A DNA stretch of 64,000 nucleotides, taken from Cystobacter fuscus. Lineage in GTDB: Bacteria > Myxococcota > Myxococcia > Myxococcales > Myxococcaceae. The translations under genes and the position numbers were made by a program. The stretch lies in the NCBI RefSeq assembly GCF_002305875.1, contig NZ_CP022098.1:11966001-12030000 (forward strand). The letters are read 5' to 3'. Below, piece after piece: positions 1-9,846 of this stretch (its first letter is position 1; each line of letters starts with the position of its first letter). The notes beneath the pieces are model-generated. The model saw only the letters and a list, made by a program, of their open reading frames with translations, was not told the DNA's origin and ran no database searches.

Positions 1-2501
1 GTGCGGGAGACGCGATCATAAGCCACACGATTGTCACCGGCTTCCTTCTTGAGTTCCTGGTTGAGGATCTGGGCGAAGAGCGCGTAGCGCGCCTGCTGGA
101 CCTCGATGTTGTGACGCAGTGCCACTTGATTCCTGCTGAGTTCCTCGAGCTCGCCTACCTTCTGCTGGAGTTCCGCCAGCAGCCGGGACTGGCCGCTCCG
201 GGTCGAGATCTCCTGTTGCAGCGCCACCACGGCTTCCTTCCGGTTGGCGGAGTACGTCTCGAGCTTGTTGCCGAGGTTTTCGTTGTCCGACTTCACACGG
301 CCGATGGTTTGCTCCTGCTGGGCCTCCTGAATGCCGCGGTACAGCGTGTTCTGCAGGGTGGGCTCCAACAGACCCGTGCGCTCATGACTGCGTGTGCGCG
401 CCAGGGCTTGTTGGATGTATTGAGCCAGCGGAACCATGCCGGGGCTCATGGACTCGGGCAGTCCACGGGAGAGCAGCTCCTTCCAGGAGTCGGCCTTGGA
501 CGCGTAGACGGGGTTCTCCAGGAGCGAGTCGCGCACCGCGTTGGCCACCGTGCTGTGGTTGCGCTGGATTTGAGTGAAGACCTCCCTCCAGTTGACACCC
601 ACCTGGTTGGCCTTCCCGAGCTGGGTCTGGAGCCTGCCCGCGTCATCCAGGTTGGCCAGCAAGCCCCAGAGCTGACTCATCTGCGAGCTGTCCGCGGTGG
701 GGCTGCAGCGCTTGAACCGGCAACCCAGGTCATGAAAGGGACGCAGTGACTCCAGGCGGTGGGTCAACCCCGTGAAGGCATCCCCCATGACCAGGACAAG
801 GGCCGAGGAAGTCATGGGCGGAGGACCCGAGACCGGCAGCGCGGCCCGCAGCACGTCACGCTCCACCGCCATGGAGAGGTTGGACACGTTGCCCAGGTAG
901 GTGTCGAGATAGTCGGTGAGTTGCTCCGCGGGCAGCGAGGGAATCTCCGTGTCCAGGTGAACCCGGGTCGCATACGCGGCGTCCCAGAAGGTGCTCAAGA
1001 AGCCGGGAAGCTTGTCCCCCACGCGATCCTTGAAGAGCACCGGCTCGGAGGACAGCTCCGAGCGCAGATTCACGTACCAGGTGTCCATCGCACGGAGTGC
1101 GTAATGCAGTTGCTGGGGGTCCACGACCGGCTCGCCCGCCGTGGGGGTGCTCAGGGACAAGGGGGTTACCTGCCGCGTCACCAGGCTCTCCATCAACGAG
1201 AAGAAGGAATCGCGATAGGCCGCGCTCGAGCAGGCGTCACCCACGGGAATGAGGGTGATGTCCGAGGCCAGACCCAGACACTGGGAGAGATAGGAGTCAC
1301 GAGCGGAGCGGGGCACATGCGCCGGCTCCAGGAGCGAGCAGAAGCCGAGCTGCTGGTTCAAATTGCTCAGGTCTCCACACGCCGAGGTCACGGGAGGCGG
1401 GGTGAAGGGAGAAGGACAATCCAGCCGCACGCTCTTGTACGGGTCGATGTTGTACAACTGGAGGATCCGCCCCTGCTGACCATCGCTCAGCAGAGAGCCC
1501 TTGCGCTCGAACAGGAGCTTCAGACGCTCGACGAGCTGGTTCGCCAGCGCTGGACGCGACACCCCGGAAAGTGGCACTCCCTCGGGGAGGCCGGCGACAT
1601 CGTTCTGCGCCCCCAGCAGACCATCGAGACAGTTGTAGAGTTCTCTCGCCTGCTGCTGGGTCTGAGCCGGGTTGTCGAGCGGCTTGTCCTCACAGGTCAG
1701 GCAACGGGTCGACCCGAACTCCACGGCGGGAGTGGGGACGGAGCCGTTCAGGTTGAGCAGCTTCTTCCAGGCCGCCTGGACCTTCGGATCCGACTTGAGC
1801 GCATCCACCGACTGCCCCGGCGCGGAATAGAACGGGCCCGCGTCTATGCCGCAAGCGTTCGGGTCGAGCGACTCCAGGAAGGCGGGGTGGCGGCAGGTCC
1901 CGTACAGAGGTTCGGGGCAACTGAACGCGGGGCACCGTGAGTCGTTGTAGACGGTCCCCATGATGGGAGCATTGTAGAGCGTGTATCGACACTCAGTACT
2001 ACCTCGATCAATCCAGAAATCGTAGACAATATCGTCCCGAAGCTCTTCTGGGTACCCCGCAACATCATCGAGAACCTGTTTCTGGCAGGGATAGACGGTA
2101 TCGTAGACGTTGATCGTCTCGCAGTTGTAAGGCAAGCCCCACTCATCGTACTGACACTGCTCGTACGAATAAGCGTATTCAGGCTCTACCCACACGGTGC
2201 GATCCACTCGCTGAGTTCCGACAGCCTGTTCACAAGGCTGGTAACAAGTCTTTGGTTTCGTCCCAACCTGGGGACACTTTGGATCGTCCGTTCGCGCGTT
2301 GTAGCACTTGAGCTTCAGCTCCTGCGGCCCGGAACAGGTCCGCGAGTCCGTCGAGCCCGCGTTGGCCGCAGACGTCTTCCAGGAGAGTACGCTGTCGGAG
2401 CACGAATCCAGTTCCTGCTCAACGACATCCCTTGGCTCGATGCCACTCTCCTGATCAGGCACCCCGCCACACGCGAGCAACCACATAAGGCTGCTCAGCA
2501 T
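1..2501 (-). CDS. Large cysteine-rich lipoprotein, 3' end outside window
   Basis: The frame runs open from an ATG at 2501 to the window edge, giving 833 visible residues with no stop. The N-terminus (MLSSLMWLLACGG) is a lipoprotein signal with lipobox L-L-A-C, so the mature protein should be lipid-anchored in the cell envelope. The first 200 or so residues carry many cysteines, several in short C-P or C-x-x-C spacings, which suggests disulfides outside the cytoplasm. The visible C-terminal 100 residues are rich in E, Q, K and R with heptad-like spacing, so a coiled coil is likely. A GTG two codons upstream (2507) is an alternative start; GGGGGAG lies about 20 bases before it. I do not recognise a family; large lipoproteins of this sort are common in myxobacteria. 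It is transcribed away from the phospholipase-D-like gene across a 280-bp intergenic stretch. Confidence 0.75.
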   Translation of the reverse strand, partial: MLSSLMWLLACGGVPDQESGIEPRDVVEQELDSCSDSVLSWKTSAANAGSTDSRTCSGPQELKLKCYNARTDDPKCPQVGTKPKTCYQPCEQAVGTQRVDRTVWVEPEYAYSYEQCQYDEWGLPYNCETINVYDTVYPCQKQVLDDVAGYPEELRDDIVYDFWIDRGSTECRYTLYNAPIMGTVYNDSRCPAFSCPEPLYGTCRHPAFLESLDPNACGIDAGPFYSAPGQSVDALKSDPKVQAAWKKLLNLNGSVPTPAVEFGSTRCLTCEDKPLDNPAQTQQQARELYNCLDGLLGAQNDVAGLPEGVPLSGVSRPALANQLVERLKLLFERKGSLLSDGQQGRILQLYNIDPYKSVRLDCPSPFTPPPVTSACGDLSNLNQQLGFCSLLEPAHVPRSARDSYLSQCLGLASDITLIPVGDACSSAAYRDSFFSLMESLVTRQVTPLSLSTPTAGEPVVDPQQLHYALRAMDTWYVNLRSELSSEPVLFKDRVGDKLPGFLSTFWDAAYATRVHLDTEIPSLPAEQLTDYLDTYLGNVSNLSMAVERDVLRAALPVSGPPPMTSSALVLVMGDAFTGLTHRLESLRPFHDLGCRFKRCSPTADSSQMSQLWGLLANLDDAGRLQTQLGKANQVGVNWREVFTQIQRNHSTVANAVRDSLLENPVYASKADSWKELLSRGLPESMSPGMVPLAQYIQQALARTRSHERTGLLEPTLQNTLYRGIQEAQQEQTIGRVKSDNENLGNKLETYSANRKEAVVALQQEISTRSGQSRLLAELQQKVGELEELSRNQVALRHNIEVQQARYALFAQILNQELKKEAGDNRVAYDRVSR

Positions 2502-2781
2502 CCACACACTTACCCTGTTCAAAGCTCCCCCTCGGAAGTCCCGTGCGACTGACTCACCACGGATGGTCCGTCACCTTGTGTTGACGGAGTCGAGCCCTTA
2601 GCACGCTCCTCCATGGGATTGTTCACTCCAGGCGCCAAGTGCGTATGCATAGCCGCCATCTCGAATTCTCCATATTTTGGAATGGACCCCATCAAAAGCG
2701 CGGAGCCAAAGCCGCTCAATCATCCCCCTGGCACCAGCGGAATCGCCCGCGCGGCAGGTCATCGTCTACAGTGCCACCGCT

Positions 2782-4020
2782 ATGTTCCGCTTCCAGAGTG
2801 CTCTCTTCCTTTCTCTCGCGCTGTCCCTCGCGTGCACCACGCCAACCCGGGCGGTGCACCCCACTCCTCGCCCCACCGACGGCCCCGAGTTGGTGCTCGT
2901 GGAGAGCAGCCCGGTAGAAGCGCGGATGGATCACCCAGACATCCCCGACGCCTGGGAGGTCTGGCCAGAGATGGTCAACGGGGCCAGGCGCTCGATCGAC
3001 CTCGCCGAGTTCTACCTGAGCAACGCGCCGGGCAGCCGCCTGGAGACGGTGATTCAAGCGCTCGAGGCCGCGGCGGACCGGGGCGTGAAGGTGCGCGTGC
3101 TCGCCGAGGAGAAGTTCGCGAAGACCTACCCGGAGACGCTCGAGCGGCTGGCGAAGCGGCCGGGCATCACCGTGCGCCGCATGGACACCGCCGCCTCCAT
3201 GGGCGGCGTGCTGCACGCGAAGTACTTCGTCGTGGACGGGCGCGAGGCGTACCTGGGCAGCCAGAACTTCGACTGGCGCTCGCTGGAGCACATCCAGGAG
3301 CTGGGCCTGCGCGTGCGTGTCCCCAGCGTCGTGCGCGCGCTCGCGGACGTCTTCGAGCAGGACTGGGCCCTCGCGGGTGGAGAGCCCAAGCCCACTGTGT
3401 CCACCTCGGCGGCGGGCCCGTTCTCCGCCCACGTCGAGGGAGGCGAGGTGTCGGTGACGCCCGCGCTGAGCCCCCAGGGCTACCTGCCCGACCCCGGTAC
3501 GTGGGACCTGCCGAAGCTGGTGGGACTCATCGATGGCGCGAAGCGCTCGGTGCGGGTGCAGGTGCTTACCTACAAGACGAAGGGACGCGATGGGAGCGTC
3601 TTCACCGACCTCGAGGACGCGCTGAAGCGGGCCGCGGCGCGTGGGGTGACGGTGGAACTGCTCGTGGCGGACTGGAGCCAGCGCAAGGGCACCATCGAGG
3701 GTCTTCAAGCCCTCCAGGCCCCGCCGGGATTGACGGTGAAGCTGTTCACCGTGCCGCCCTGGTCCGGAGGCTTCGTTCCCTTCGCGCGCGTGGTGCACGC
3801 CAAGTACCTGGTGGTGGACGGCGAGCGGGCGTGGGTGGGCACGAGCAACTGGGAGAAGGACTACTTCACCCAGAGCCGCAACGTGGGCGTCATCGTGGAG
3901 GGGCAGGCCTTCGCTCGTCAGCTCGAGCGCTTCTTCTCGGACAACTGGACGAGCCCGTATGCCTCGGTCGTGGATCCCCGCGCAACGTACACCGCGCCCA
4001 ACATCAGCGGCTCGCCATGA
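2782..4020 (+). CDS. Phospholipase D-like lipoprotein (two HKD motifs)
   Basis: A 412-residue protein of the PLD superfamily, which hydrolyses or transfers phosphodiester bonds of phospholipids or nucleic acids through paired histidines. Both HxKxxxxD motifs are intact: H145-A-K with D150 in the first half and H339-A-K with D344 in the second, each followed by G-S/T-x-N. The start was placed at the ATG at 2782 because the N-terminus then reads as a lipoprotein signal ending L-S-L-A-C; a longer frame upstream has no signal sequence. The lipobox implies an envelope location. The stop overlaps the start of the next gene (ATGA), so the two are probably translated together, and a membrane-lipid role is the simplest joint reading (inference). 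Substrate unknown; related lipoproteins include nucleases and cardiolipin-synthase-like transferases. Confidence 0.88.
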   Translation: MFRFQSALFLSLALSLACTTPTRAVHPTPRPTDGPELVLVESSPVEARMDHPDIPDAWEVWPEMVNGARRSIDLAEFYLSNAPGSRLETVIQALEAAADRGVKVRVLAEEKFAKTYPETLERLAKRPGITVRRMDTAASMGGVLHAKYFVVDGREAYLGSQNFDWRSLEHIQELGLRVRVPSVVRALADVFEQDWALAGGEPKPTVSTSAAGPFSAHVEGGEVSVTPALSPQGYLPDPGTWDLPKLVGLIDGAKRSVRVQVLTYKTKGRDGSVFTDLEDALKRAAARGVTVELLVADWSQRKGTIEGLQALQAPPGLTVKLFTVPPWSGGFVPFARVVHAKYLVVDGERAWVGTSNWEKDYFTQSRNVGVIVEGQAFARQLERFFSDNWTSPYASVVDPRATYTAPNISGSP

Positions 4021-5117
4021 ACCTCATCCTCCTGTCCACGCCCCTGTTCTTCATCTTGATGGCCGTCGAGTGGCTGGGCGGACGGCTTCAGCACCGGCGC
4101 GTCTTCCGCGGCGCGGATGTCTTCGCCAACCTGTGCCTCGGCACGGCCCAGACGGTCTTCGCCGCCGTGAGCGCGGGCCTGCTCGCGGGCTCCTACGTGA
4201 CGCTGTATTCGCTGCGCCTCTTCGACATCCCGTCCACGTCCGCGTGGGCCTGGGTGGTGCTGCTGCTCGGCACCGACTTCTGTTACTACTGGTTCCACCG
4301 CGCCTCGCACCGCATCCATCTGACCTGGGCCGCCCACGCGCCCCACCACCAGAGCGAGGACTACAACCTGTCCGTCGCCCTGCGGCAGGGCCCCATCCAG
4401 CCCCTCTTCTCCCGCGTCTTCTACCTGCCGCTCGCGCTGCTGGGCTTCCCGCCCGCCATGTTCGCCACCGCCGTGGCGCTCAACACGCTCTATCAATTCT
4501 GGGTCCACACCGAGCTCATCCGCACGCTCGGACCCCTGGAGTGGGTTTTCGTCACGCCCTCGCATCACCGCGTGCACCACGCCTGCAACGGCCGCTATCT
4601 CGACAAGAACCACGGCGGCATGTTGATCATCTGGGACCGGATGTTCGGCACCTTCGAGGCCGAGCGTGAACGGGTGACCTACGGCACCGTCAAACCCGTG
4701 AGCACCTTCAATCCGCTCGTGGCCGCGCTGACCCCCTTCCGCGAACTCGTGGCCACCATCCGGAAGACGCCCCGCCTCCTCGACAAGCTCAAGGTGCCGT
4801 TCATGCCCCCCGAGTGGAGTCCTCCCGGCGTGGAGGCCCTCTCCCTCGACGTTCCTCCCGACAGGCCGCGCTTCGAGGTGCATGCCCCCCGACGGGTGGC
4901 GCTCTACGTGCTGCTCGTGGGCAGTCTGTCACTGGCCCTCATCCTGGCGTTCCAGGTGCGGATCTCCTCCCTGTCCCCGGCCGTGCGGCTCGCGTTCGTG
5001 GCCTGGTTCCTCGCCTCGCTGGGAGGACTCGGGGGCGTGCTGGAGGGCCGGCGCTGGGCACGCCCCGTAGAGGCCCTGCGGCTCGCGGCGGTGCCCTTGC
5101 TCATCGCGGCGCTCTGA
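4017..5117 (+). CDS. Sterol desaturase/fatty-acid hydroxylase family membrane enzyme
   Basis: A 366-residue integral membrane protein with the di-iron histidine clusters of the sterol desaturase / fatty acid hydroxylase superfamily: H94-R-A-S-H98, H107-A-P-H-H111 and H183-H-R-V-H-H188, plus a further histidine in WVHTE near residue 165. Members use O2 to hydroxylate or desaturate lipids; alkylglycerol monooxygenase and sterol desaturases are known relatives. Hydrophobic helices occur near residues 1-20, 35-60, 75-93 and 140-160, and about 80 C-terminal residues hold two or three further helices outside the catalytic core. ATG 4017 overlaps the stop of the PLD-like gene by four bases, implying translational coupling. 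The exact lipid substrate cannot be read from the sequence. Confidence 0.88.
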   Translation: MNLILLSTPLFFILMAVEWLGGRLQHRRVFRGADVFANLCLGTAQTVFAAVSAGLLAGSYVTLYSLRLFDIPSTSAWAWVVLLLGTDFCYYWFHRASHRIHLTWAAHAPHHQSEDYNLSVALRQGPIQPLFSRVFYLPLALLGFPPAMFATAVALNTLYQFWVHTELIRTLGPLEWVFVTPSHHRVHHACNGRYLDKNHGGMLIIWDRMFGTFEAERERVTYGTVKPVSTFNPLVAALTPFRELVATIRKTPRLLDKLKVPFMPPEWSPPGVEALSLDVPPDRPRFEVHAPRRVALYVLLVGSLSLALILAFQVRISSLSPAVRLAFVAWFLASLGGLGGVLEGRRWARPVEALRLAAVPLLIAAL

Positions 5118-5151
5118 GTTCCACGACTCCGTTCGAAAGGTTGATCAGGGT

Positions 5152-5192
5152 AAGGGCTGCTTACCGGAAGCCCACACCAGGAAGCAGCCCTT
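5152..5192. terminator. Inverted repeat between convergent genes
   Basis: AAGGGCTGCTT at 5152-5162 is perfectly complementary to AAGCAGCCCTT at 5182-5192 (11 bp stem, 19-nt loop). It sits between the stops of two convergent genes (5117 and 5212), so a shared terminator is likely. There is no clear T-tract on either side. Confidence 0.5.
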
Positions 5193-5211
5193 CGCATCGG
5201 CACGTCAGGGC

Positions 5212-5604
5212 TCAAACCTTCTGCGTATAGCCCGAGATAGAATCCACCCAGATGAATTTAAAAACCCCCTTGAAGCGGAAACCCTCCGCCGAGGCCGTCA
5301 ATATCAGGCCGCCCTCCTCGCGCCTCGAGATGTCGATGTCCGCAAGATTGTTGGTGGTCCATCCCTGTATCTCCAAGCCAAGCACACCACTACACAGCAA
5401 CTTCACATGTGCCGTATTGGCGCCCGCGTTGAGCCACTTCGAGGGAGGCGCGGAGGGAAAATCGTTCAAATCGAATCGGAGGAACACCGTGGGACCATCT
5501 TGAAGCAGTTCCACCTCATGCACTCGCACCTTCCGCAGCGAAGGCTCGACCGGATACAGTTTCCGGAAAAACTCCGCTTTCCCCAGCAGATCCATCCAGG
5601 CCAT
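5212..5604 (-). CDS. Imm50-type immunity protein
   Basis: A 130-residue cytoplasmic protein matching the Imm50 pattern as I know it: a W-x-x-L-G-K start, L-R-K-V-R-V-H-E-V-E-L near residue 25, FLRFDLNDFP-x-x-PP-x-KW near 45-60, then L-E-I-Q-G-W and a D-I-D/S-R-R-E segment. Imm50 proteins neutralise the toxin domains of bacterial polymorphic toxins. I start it at ATG 5604, which follows GAGGAG by five bases; a GTG two codons upstream is possible. It is the last of three close minus-strand genes (29-bp gap from the previous one). No toxin gene is present in the cluster, so this is an orphan immunity gene or a paralogue guarding against non-self toxins. The family call is from memory of the motif. 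Confidence 0.7.
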   Translation of the reverse strand: MAWMDLLGKAEFFRKLYPVEPSLRKVRVHEVELLQDGPTVFLRFDLNDFPSAPPSKWLNAGANTAHVKLLCSGVLGLEIQGWTTNNLADIDISRREEGGLILTASAEGFRFKGVFKFIWVDSISGYTQKV

Positions 5605-5633
5605 GCCCACTCCTCACAGTCGAAACCAGCCGT

Positions 5634-6068
5634 TCACCGCCCAGACTCGATTGAGTGATTGACCTCTCGCCCGTTGGCCTCCCTCGCCTCCTTCGCGAGG
5701 ACGTATCCACCGAGCCCAACGGACGAATCAATCTCGTAAAGCACCAACTCACCGGCCAGGATGGCACGCGTGCACCGCTCCGGGAGCTCCAACTCCCGAC
5801 ATCGCTCGCTCGTCCCCTCACGCGACGCGGACCAGACATATAGATCGAGCAATACATTCTGCTCGCGGAACGGGCCCAGCTCCACGCCTTCCACTCCCGA
5901 AAACGCCAGTAGGGCGTCCGAGCCATCGCGCATCCGCAGCCTCAAGCTCAGCGTCTTCGCTTCCCGGTGGTTCTCCACCGCCACGACTTCCGCATCATGC
6001 ACGTCCAGATGGAATACGCTCACCCTGTCTCCCCCTGCGGGCCTGACCGCGAACACGAGCTCCGTCAC
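5634..6068 (-). CDS. Small protein of unknown function in immunity cluster
   Basis: A 144-residue soluble protein with no signal peptide or membrane segment. It has alternating hydrophobic/charged stretches expected of beta sheets, such as LSLRLRMRDGS and LLAFSGVEGVELGPF, then a segment with two cysteines (SERCRELELPERCTR). I do not recognise the family; the size, acidity and beta-rich look resemble polymorphic-toxin immunity proteins. Its ATG at 6068 overlaps the TGA of the upstream gene (ATGA), so the two are probably coupled, and the Imm50-like gene follows after 29 bp. Base composition is slightly less GC-biased than the surrounding housekeeping genes. Function inferred from neighbours only. 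Confidence 0.7.
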   Translation of the reverse strand: MTELVFAVRPAGGDRVSVFHLDVHDAEVVAVENHREAKTLSLRLRMRDGSDALLAFSGVEGVELGPFREQNVLLDLYVWSASREGTSERCRELELPERCTRAILAGELVLYEIDSSVGLGGYVLAKEAREANGREVNHSIESGR

Positions 6069-6697
6069 CAGGTTGGGATTTTGTCGATGGAACCGGCGTC
6101 GATCAACTCAATCCCCTGTTCACTCGCCGCGGTCTTGATGAAATCGCTCAGGCCCCTCTTGTCCTGGCTCAGACTCAAGAAGTAGAGCCCGAATTCCCCC
6201 CAGCTCCAAATACAGGCGTGTGACGCGTGCCGCAGCACGAACTCGAGGAGCTTCGAGTCAATCCGTCTTCCGTGGAAGAGGTCTCTCAAAGCGGCTGGTG
6301 GGCCGGGCGGACGAGGTTGTCCGTAACGCTCGCGCAATGCCTGTTTCTTCAACTCCCGGCGGAGATGCTCGAGAGCGTCCACTTCCCTTCGCAAGTCGGA
6401 GTCGGGCGACCCGAAAGAGAGGCATCCGTTCAAGGCCTCCCTTTTCACGATGCTGAAGCGAGCTCCATCGTTCAGATGCAACAGAGGAAGGGAATCCCCT
6501 CCCGAGGAGAGGATCATGGAGTCACGGAGCATCCGCTCGGCCAGTGCACGTCCCTCCGGGAACTGGTCGAAGCCAGAAGGCCCCACACGTTCTGCTTTGT
6601 ACACGTTCAGCTGGCATTCAATGGAGGAGAAGAACTCTCTTGAGCCCGAGACATACTTCTCGAGCAGTTCTCGTCCGTCGGCGAAGAAAATCCCCAT
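6065..6697 (-). CDS. Unknown protein, first gene of the immunity cluster
   Basis: A 210-residue protein without signal or membrane segment. I use ATG 6697 (MGIFFADGRELLEKY), preceded by AGGGGAG at a spacing of about six; the frame is open further upstream but that part is low-complexity and has no ribosome site. A charged, probably helical centre (residues 95-125, many E/R/K) is followed by a hydrophobic C-terminal half ending in FIKTAASEQGIELIDAG. I do not recognise the family. It overlaps the next gene by four bases. The three-gene arrangement with an Imm50-like protein suggests either immunity against a contact-delivered toxin or a degraded toxin locus. Confidence 0.65.
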   Translation of the reverse strand: MGIFFADGRELLEKYVSGSREFFSSIECQLNVYKAERVGPSGFDQFPEGRALAERMLRDSMILSSGGDSLPLLHLNDGARFSIVKREALNGCLSFGSPDSDLRREVDALEHLRRELKKQALRERYGQPRPPGPPAALRDLFHGRRIDSKLLEFVLRHASHACIWSWGEFGLYFLSLSQDKRGLSDFIKTAASEQGIELIDAGSIDKIPTW

Positions 6698-6850
6698 GAT
6701 GAACTCCCCTCGTGACCCAGGATGGGTGGAAGAGGAGCCACATCCTTCACGGCCGCCCATCCGAAACGCGTCGACGGCTGGCGCTATCGAAACTGACATC
6801 CCGTCGAGTTCGCCGGTGTCGGTTCCTGTTTTCGGCCTTTGCGAGACCAC

Positions 6851-9799
6851 TCAGGCGAACAGCTCGAGCAAGTCGTCGCGAGTAATAGCTGTCGCGGTGG
6901 AGGCCTCGCTCAGGGCCGCCTCGAAGAGGGCGCGCTTCTTGTCCTGCAACCCCAGGATGCGCTCCTCCACCGTGCCCTGCGCCACCAGCCGGTAGACCAT
7001 CACCGGCCGCTCCTGCCCAATGCGGTGCGCCCGGTCCGCCGCCTGCGCCTCGGCCGCCGGGTTCCACCAGGGATCCATCAGGAACACGTGGTCCGCCGCC
7101 GTCAGGTTCAAGCCCGTACCACCCGCCTTGAGCGACATGAGCAGCACCGGCGCCCCGTCCTGCCCCTGGAAGCGCTCCGTCACCTCGCCCCGGTTCGCCG
7201 TCGCTCCATCCAGCCGATCGAAGGCAATCCCCGCCGTCTTCAGGTGCGGCTCGATGAGATCCAACAGCGACGTCCACTGCGAGAACACCAGCGCCTTGTG
7301 GCCCTCGGACACCGCCGTGCCCAGCGCCTCCACGAGCGTCTGCACCTTCGAGGACGAGTTCGCCCGCTGGCCCGGCACGAGCGCCGAGTGGCACGCCGCC
7401 TGACGCAGCCGCAACAGCGCCTCGAGCGCCTTGAGCACGTTGCCGCCCTCGTTCAACAGCGCCACCACCTCCGCGCGCGTCGCCGCCATCACCGCGTCGT
7501 AGACCGAGCGCTCACGCTCATCCAACGACACGTGCATGACGGACTCGGTGCGCGGCGGCAGCTCGGGCGCCACCTCGCGCTTGAGCCGGCGCAGCACGAA
7601 GGGCCGGATGCGCCGGCGCAAGCCCTCCGCCGCCCCCTTCTGCCCATCCGCGATGGGCCGCGCCACCTTCTCCTCGAACTGCCGGCGCGCCCCGAGCAGT
7701 CCCGGGTTGGTGAAGTGCATCAGGCTCCAGAGTTCCTCCAGCCGGTTCTCCAGCGGCGTGCCGCTCAATGCCAGACGGAAGTTCGCCTGGAGGCCAAACG
7801 CCGCGCGCGCCACCTGGCTCTCCGGATTCTTGATGGCCTGCGCCTCGTCGAGCACCACCGCGTCCCAGGTGCGCCCCCCAAGCACCGCCGCGTCCAACCG
7901 CAACAAGGCATACGTGGTGATCGTCACATCGGCCGACTCGTCCAGCACACGGCCCGGCCCGTGGTACACGCACACCTTGAGCGAGGGGCGGAAGCGCTTG
8001 AGCTCCCCGGCCCAGTTGGGCAACACGCTCGTGGGACACACGACGAGCGAGCGCGGGCCCAGCGTGCAGATCGTCTGGAGCGTCTTGCCCAGACCCATGT
8101 CGTCCGCGAGGATGCCGCCGAGCCCCGCGCTCTTCAGGAAGCCCAGCCAGCTCACGCCCTGCAACTGATAGGAGCGCAGCGTCGCGGTGAGATCCGCCGG
8201 CAACACGGGCGCCGGCAGCTTCTCGAAGCCCTCGACGAGCGGTGCCAGCTTGTCGAGCCCCGGCGGAGGCGGCTGCTCCAGCGTCTCGCACAGCGTCTTC
8301 AGCTCTGGCAGGGCGAAGGCGGCCACCTTGCCGTCGGCCTGCCGCGCCGCGAGCAGATCCGCCACGCGCGCGCCATTCTTGTCCAGCCACGCCCGGGGCA
8401 GCGGCGCCCAGCCACCTCCCTCGAGCGGCACGAGCCCCAGTCCCTCGTTCCAGGCACGCACCACCGCCGCGGCGTCCACCGTCTTCGGCCCGCCCTTGAC
8501 GCCCTCCACCTGGAAGTCGAGCGTGAAGCGCACCTCGGGCATGCCGGGACCCTGCGCGTTGGACTCCACGCGGAGCGAGGGCACCAGCCGCATGTCCGGA
8601 CTCACCACGCCCGCCGCGTCTCCAGCAAGGTCTCCCCGCCAGCGCCGCAGCTTGTCCGCCCAGCGCACCATCTCCTGGCCCTGCACCGTCACCCGCCGCC
8701 CGGGCACCAGGTTCAGCTCGTCGCGCAGTTGGTGGATGAGCTTCTGCTCGGCCACTTCGTCGCGCACGGGCACCGAGCCGCGCAGGTACACCATGCGCCC
8801 GTTGTCGATGCGCACCGAAGGCGGCGCGCCATACACGAGCGTGGGCATCACCGACAGGCCCGACTCCAACTGCTGCAACTCCACCAGGATGCGCGGCTTG
8901 AGGTCGCGATCGAGCGACGGCAGACGCCGGCTGCGCATGTCGATGGGCATGCGCTTCGCCAGCTCCGGCAGCACCTTCGAGGAGATTTCGCCAATCTGCT
9001 CGGCCGGGTAGGTGCGCGTGTTCGGCAGGTTCTCCAGCCACGCGCCCGTCACCTTCGTCTCGCCCAGACGGGCCAGTGCATCGCCACAGACGGCGACGCC
9101 CGGGCTCACCACGTCGGTGATGCGCGGATCCTTCGCCACGGTGATGACGAACTGCCCGCCCTTGTCCTCCACCAACGCGCGGGGGTAGACGATCTCCTCC
9201 GAGACGGCGATGGGCATCCCATCGAGCAGCACGTTGCGCGCCCCCTCGAGCACCTTGAGCAGGGATTCCAGACGCTCGGGAGGCAGGGCGCCCCGGACAC
9301 GCTTCTCCAGGAGCCGATCCGCGAGCAGATCCGACTGCTCCACCTGGAGCTTCGCGGCGCGGGCGGGTCTGGCCATGAGGGAGGCGAGGCTGTCCTCCAG
9401 CGGCTCCGTCTTCCCGTCCGCGTGGGCGATCTCCCGATGGAGCGCCAGGCCCCCCTCGGCGCGGGAGAAGCGGTACACCACGCGCGACCAGCGCTCCGTG
9501 GTCACCTCCATGGGCGCGTCCTGCTTCTCCGCCTGCTGCACGGAGATGGCCGCGGCCACCACGTGCTCGCACGGATCCACCTGGCTCGGGCAGTCGCATT
9601 CCCAGACATCATCGGCCGGGTAGAGCGACACGGTGAGCGCCACGGTGCGCCCGGGCGCCTTCACCCGAAGTTGCAGCTCCTTGTCCGTGCGCTTCTGGAG
9701 CGCGACGGCCCCCGAGCGGGCGAGGTTCACCCCGACGGTCCAGATACCAGGGCGGGCTTCCTTCCGGACGGTTTCCAACAACTGAGCGAAGGCGGACAT
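6851..9799 (-). CDS. SWIM zinc-finger / SNF2-family DNA-dependent ATPase
   Basis: A 982-residue helicase-like ATPase of the bacterial SNF2 (HepA/RapA-related) group. The N-terminus carries a SWIM zinc finger, C68-x-C70-x6-C77-x-H79. The SNF2 core starts near residue 560: Walker [13 protein letters not shown] box near 650, motif III S-G-T-P-L-E-N, and a helicase C-terminal lobe ending in the R-A-H-R-I-G-Q motif VI and the V-E-E-R-I-L segment. Such proteins remodel protein-DNA or RNA polymerase complexes. ATG 9799 was chosen because it follows GGAG by eight bases and directly precedes the SWIM domain; the open frame upstream to 10396 runs through remnants of two broken genes and is not part of this protein. 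Physiological role unknown. Confidence 0.9.
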   Translation of the reverse strand: MSAFAQLLETVRKEARPGIWTVGVNLARSGAVALQKRTDKELQLRVKAPGRTVALTVSLYPADDVWECDCPSQVDPCEHVVAAAISVQQAEKQDAPMEVTTERWSRVVYRFSRAEGGLALHREIAHADGKTEPLEDSLASLMARPARAAKLQVEQSDLLADRLLEKRVRGALPPERLESLLKVLEGARNVLLDGMPIAVSEEIVYPRALVEDKGGQFVITVAKDPRITDVVSPGVAVCGDALARLGETKVTGAWLENLPNTRTYPAEQIGEISSKVLPELAKRMPIDMRSRRLPSLDRDLKPRILVELQQLESGLSVMPTLVYGAPPSVRIDNGRMVYLRGSVPVRDEVAEQKLIHQLRDELNLVPGRRVTVQGQEMVRWADKLRRWRGDLAGDAAGVVSPDMRLVPSLRVESNAQGPGMPEVRFTLDFQVEGVKGGPKTVDAAAVVRAWNEGLGLVPLEGGGWAPLPRAWLDKNGARVADLLAARQADGKVAAFALPELKTLCETLEQPPPPGLDKLAPLVEGFEKLPAPVLPADLTATLRSYQLQGVSWLGFLKSAGLGGILADDMGLGKTLQTICTLGPRSLVVCPTSVLPNWAGELKRFRPSLKVCVYHGPGRVLDESADVTITTYALLRLDAAVLGGRTWDAVVLDEAQAIKNPESQVARAAFGLQANFRLALSGTPLENRLEELWSLMHFTNPGLLGARRQFEEKVARPIADGQKGAAEGLRRRIRPFVLRRLKREVAPELPPRTESVMHVSLDERERSVYDAVMAATRAEVVALLNEGGNVLKALEALLRLRQAACHSALVPGQRANSSSKVQTLVEALGTAVSEGHKALVFSQWTSLLDLIEPHLKTAGIAFDRLDGATANRGEVTERFQGQDGAPVLLMSLKAGGTGLNLTAADHVFLMDPWWNPAAEAQAADRAHRIGQERPVMVYRLVAQGTVEERILGLQDKKRALFEAALSEASTATAITRDDLLELFA

Positions 9800-9846
9800 G
9801 GGAGGTGCTCCTATCCCTCCCGGCGTGCGCCGCGCAACCCGGGCGT

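Noticed and set aside
2519-2719. 66-codon minus-strand frame between the first lipoprotein and the PLD gene
   Set aside because: No ribosome site, no conserved motif, and it lies across the promoter region of the PLD gene.
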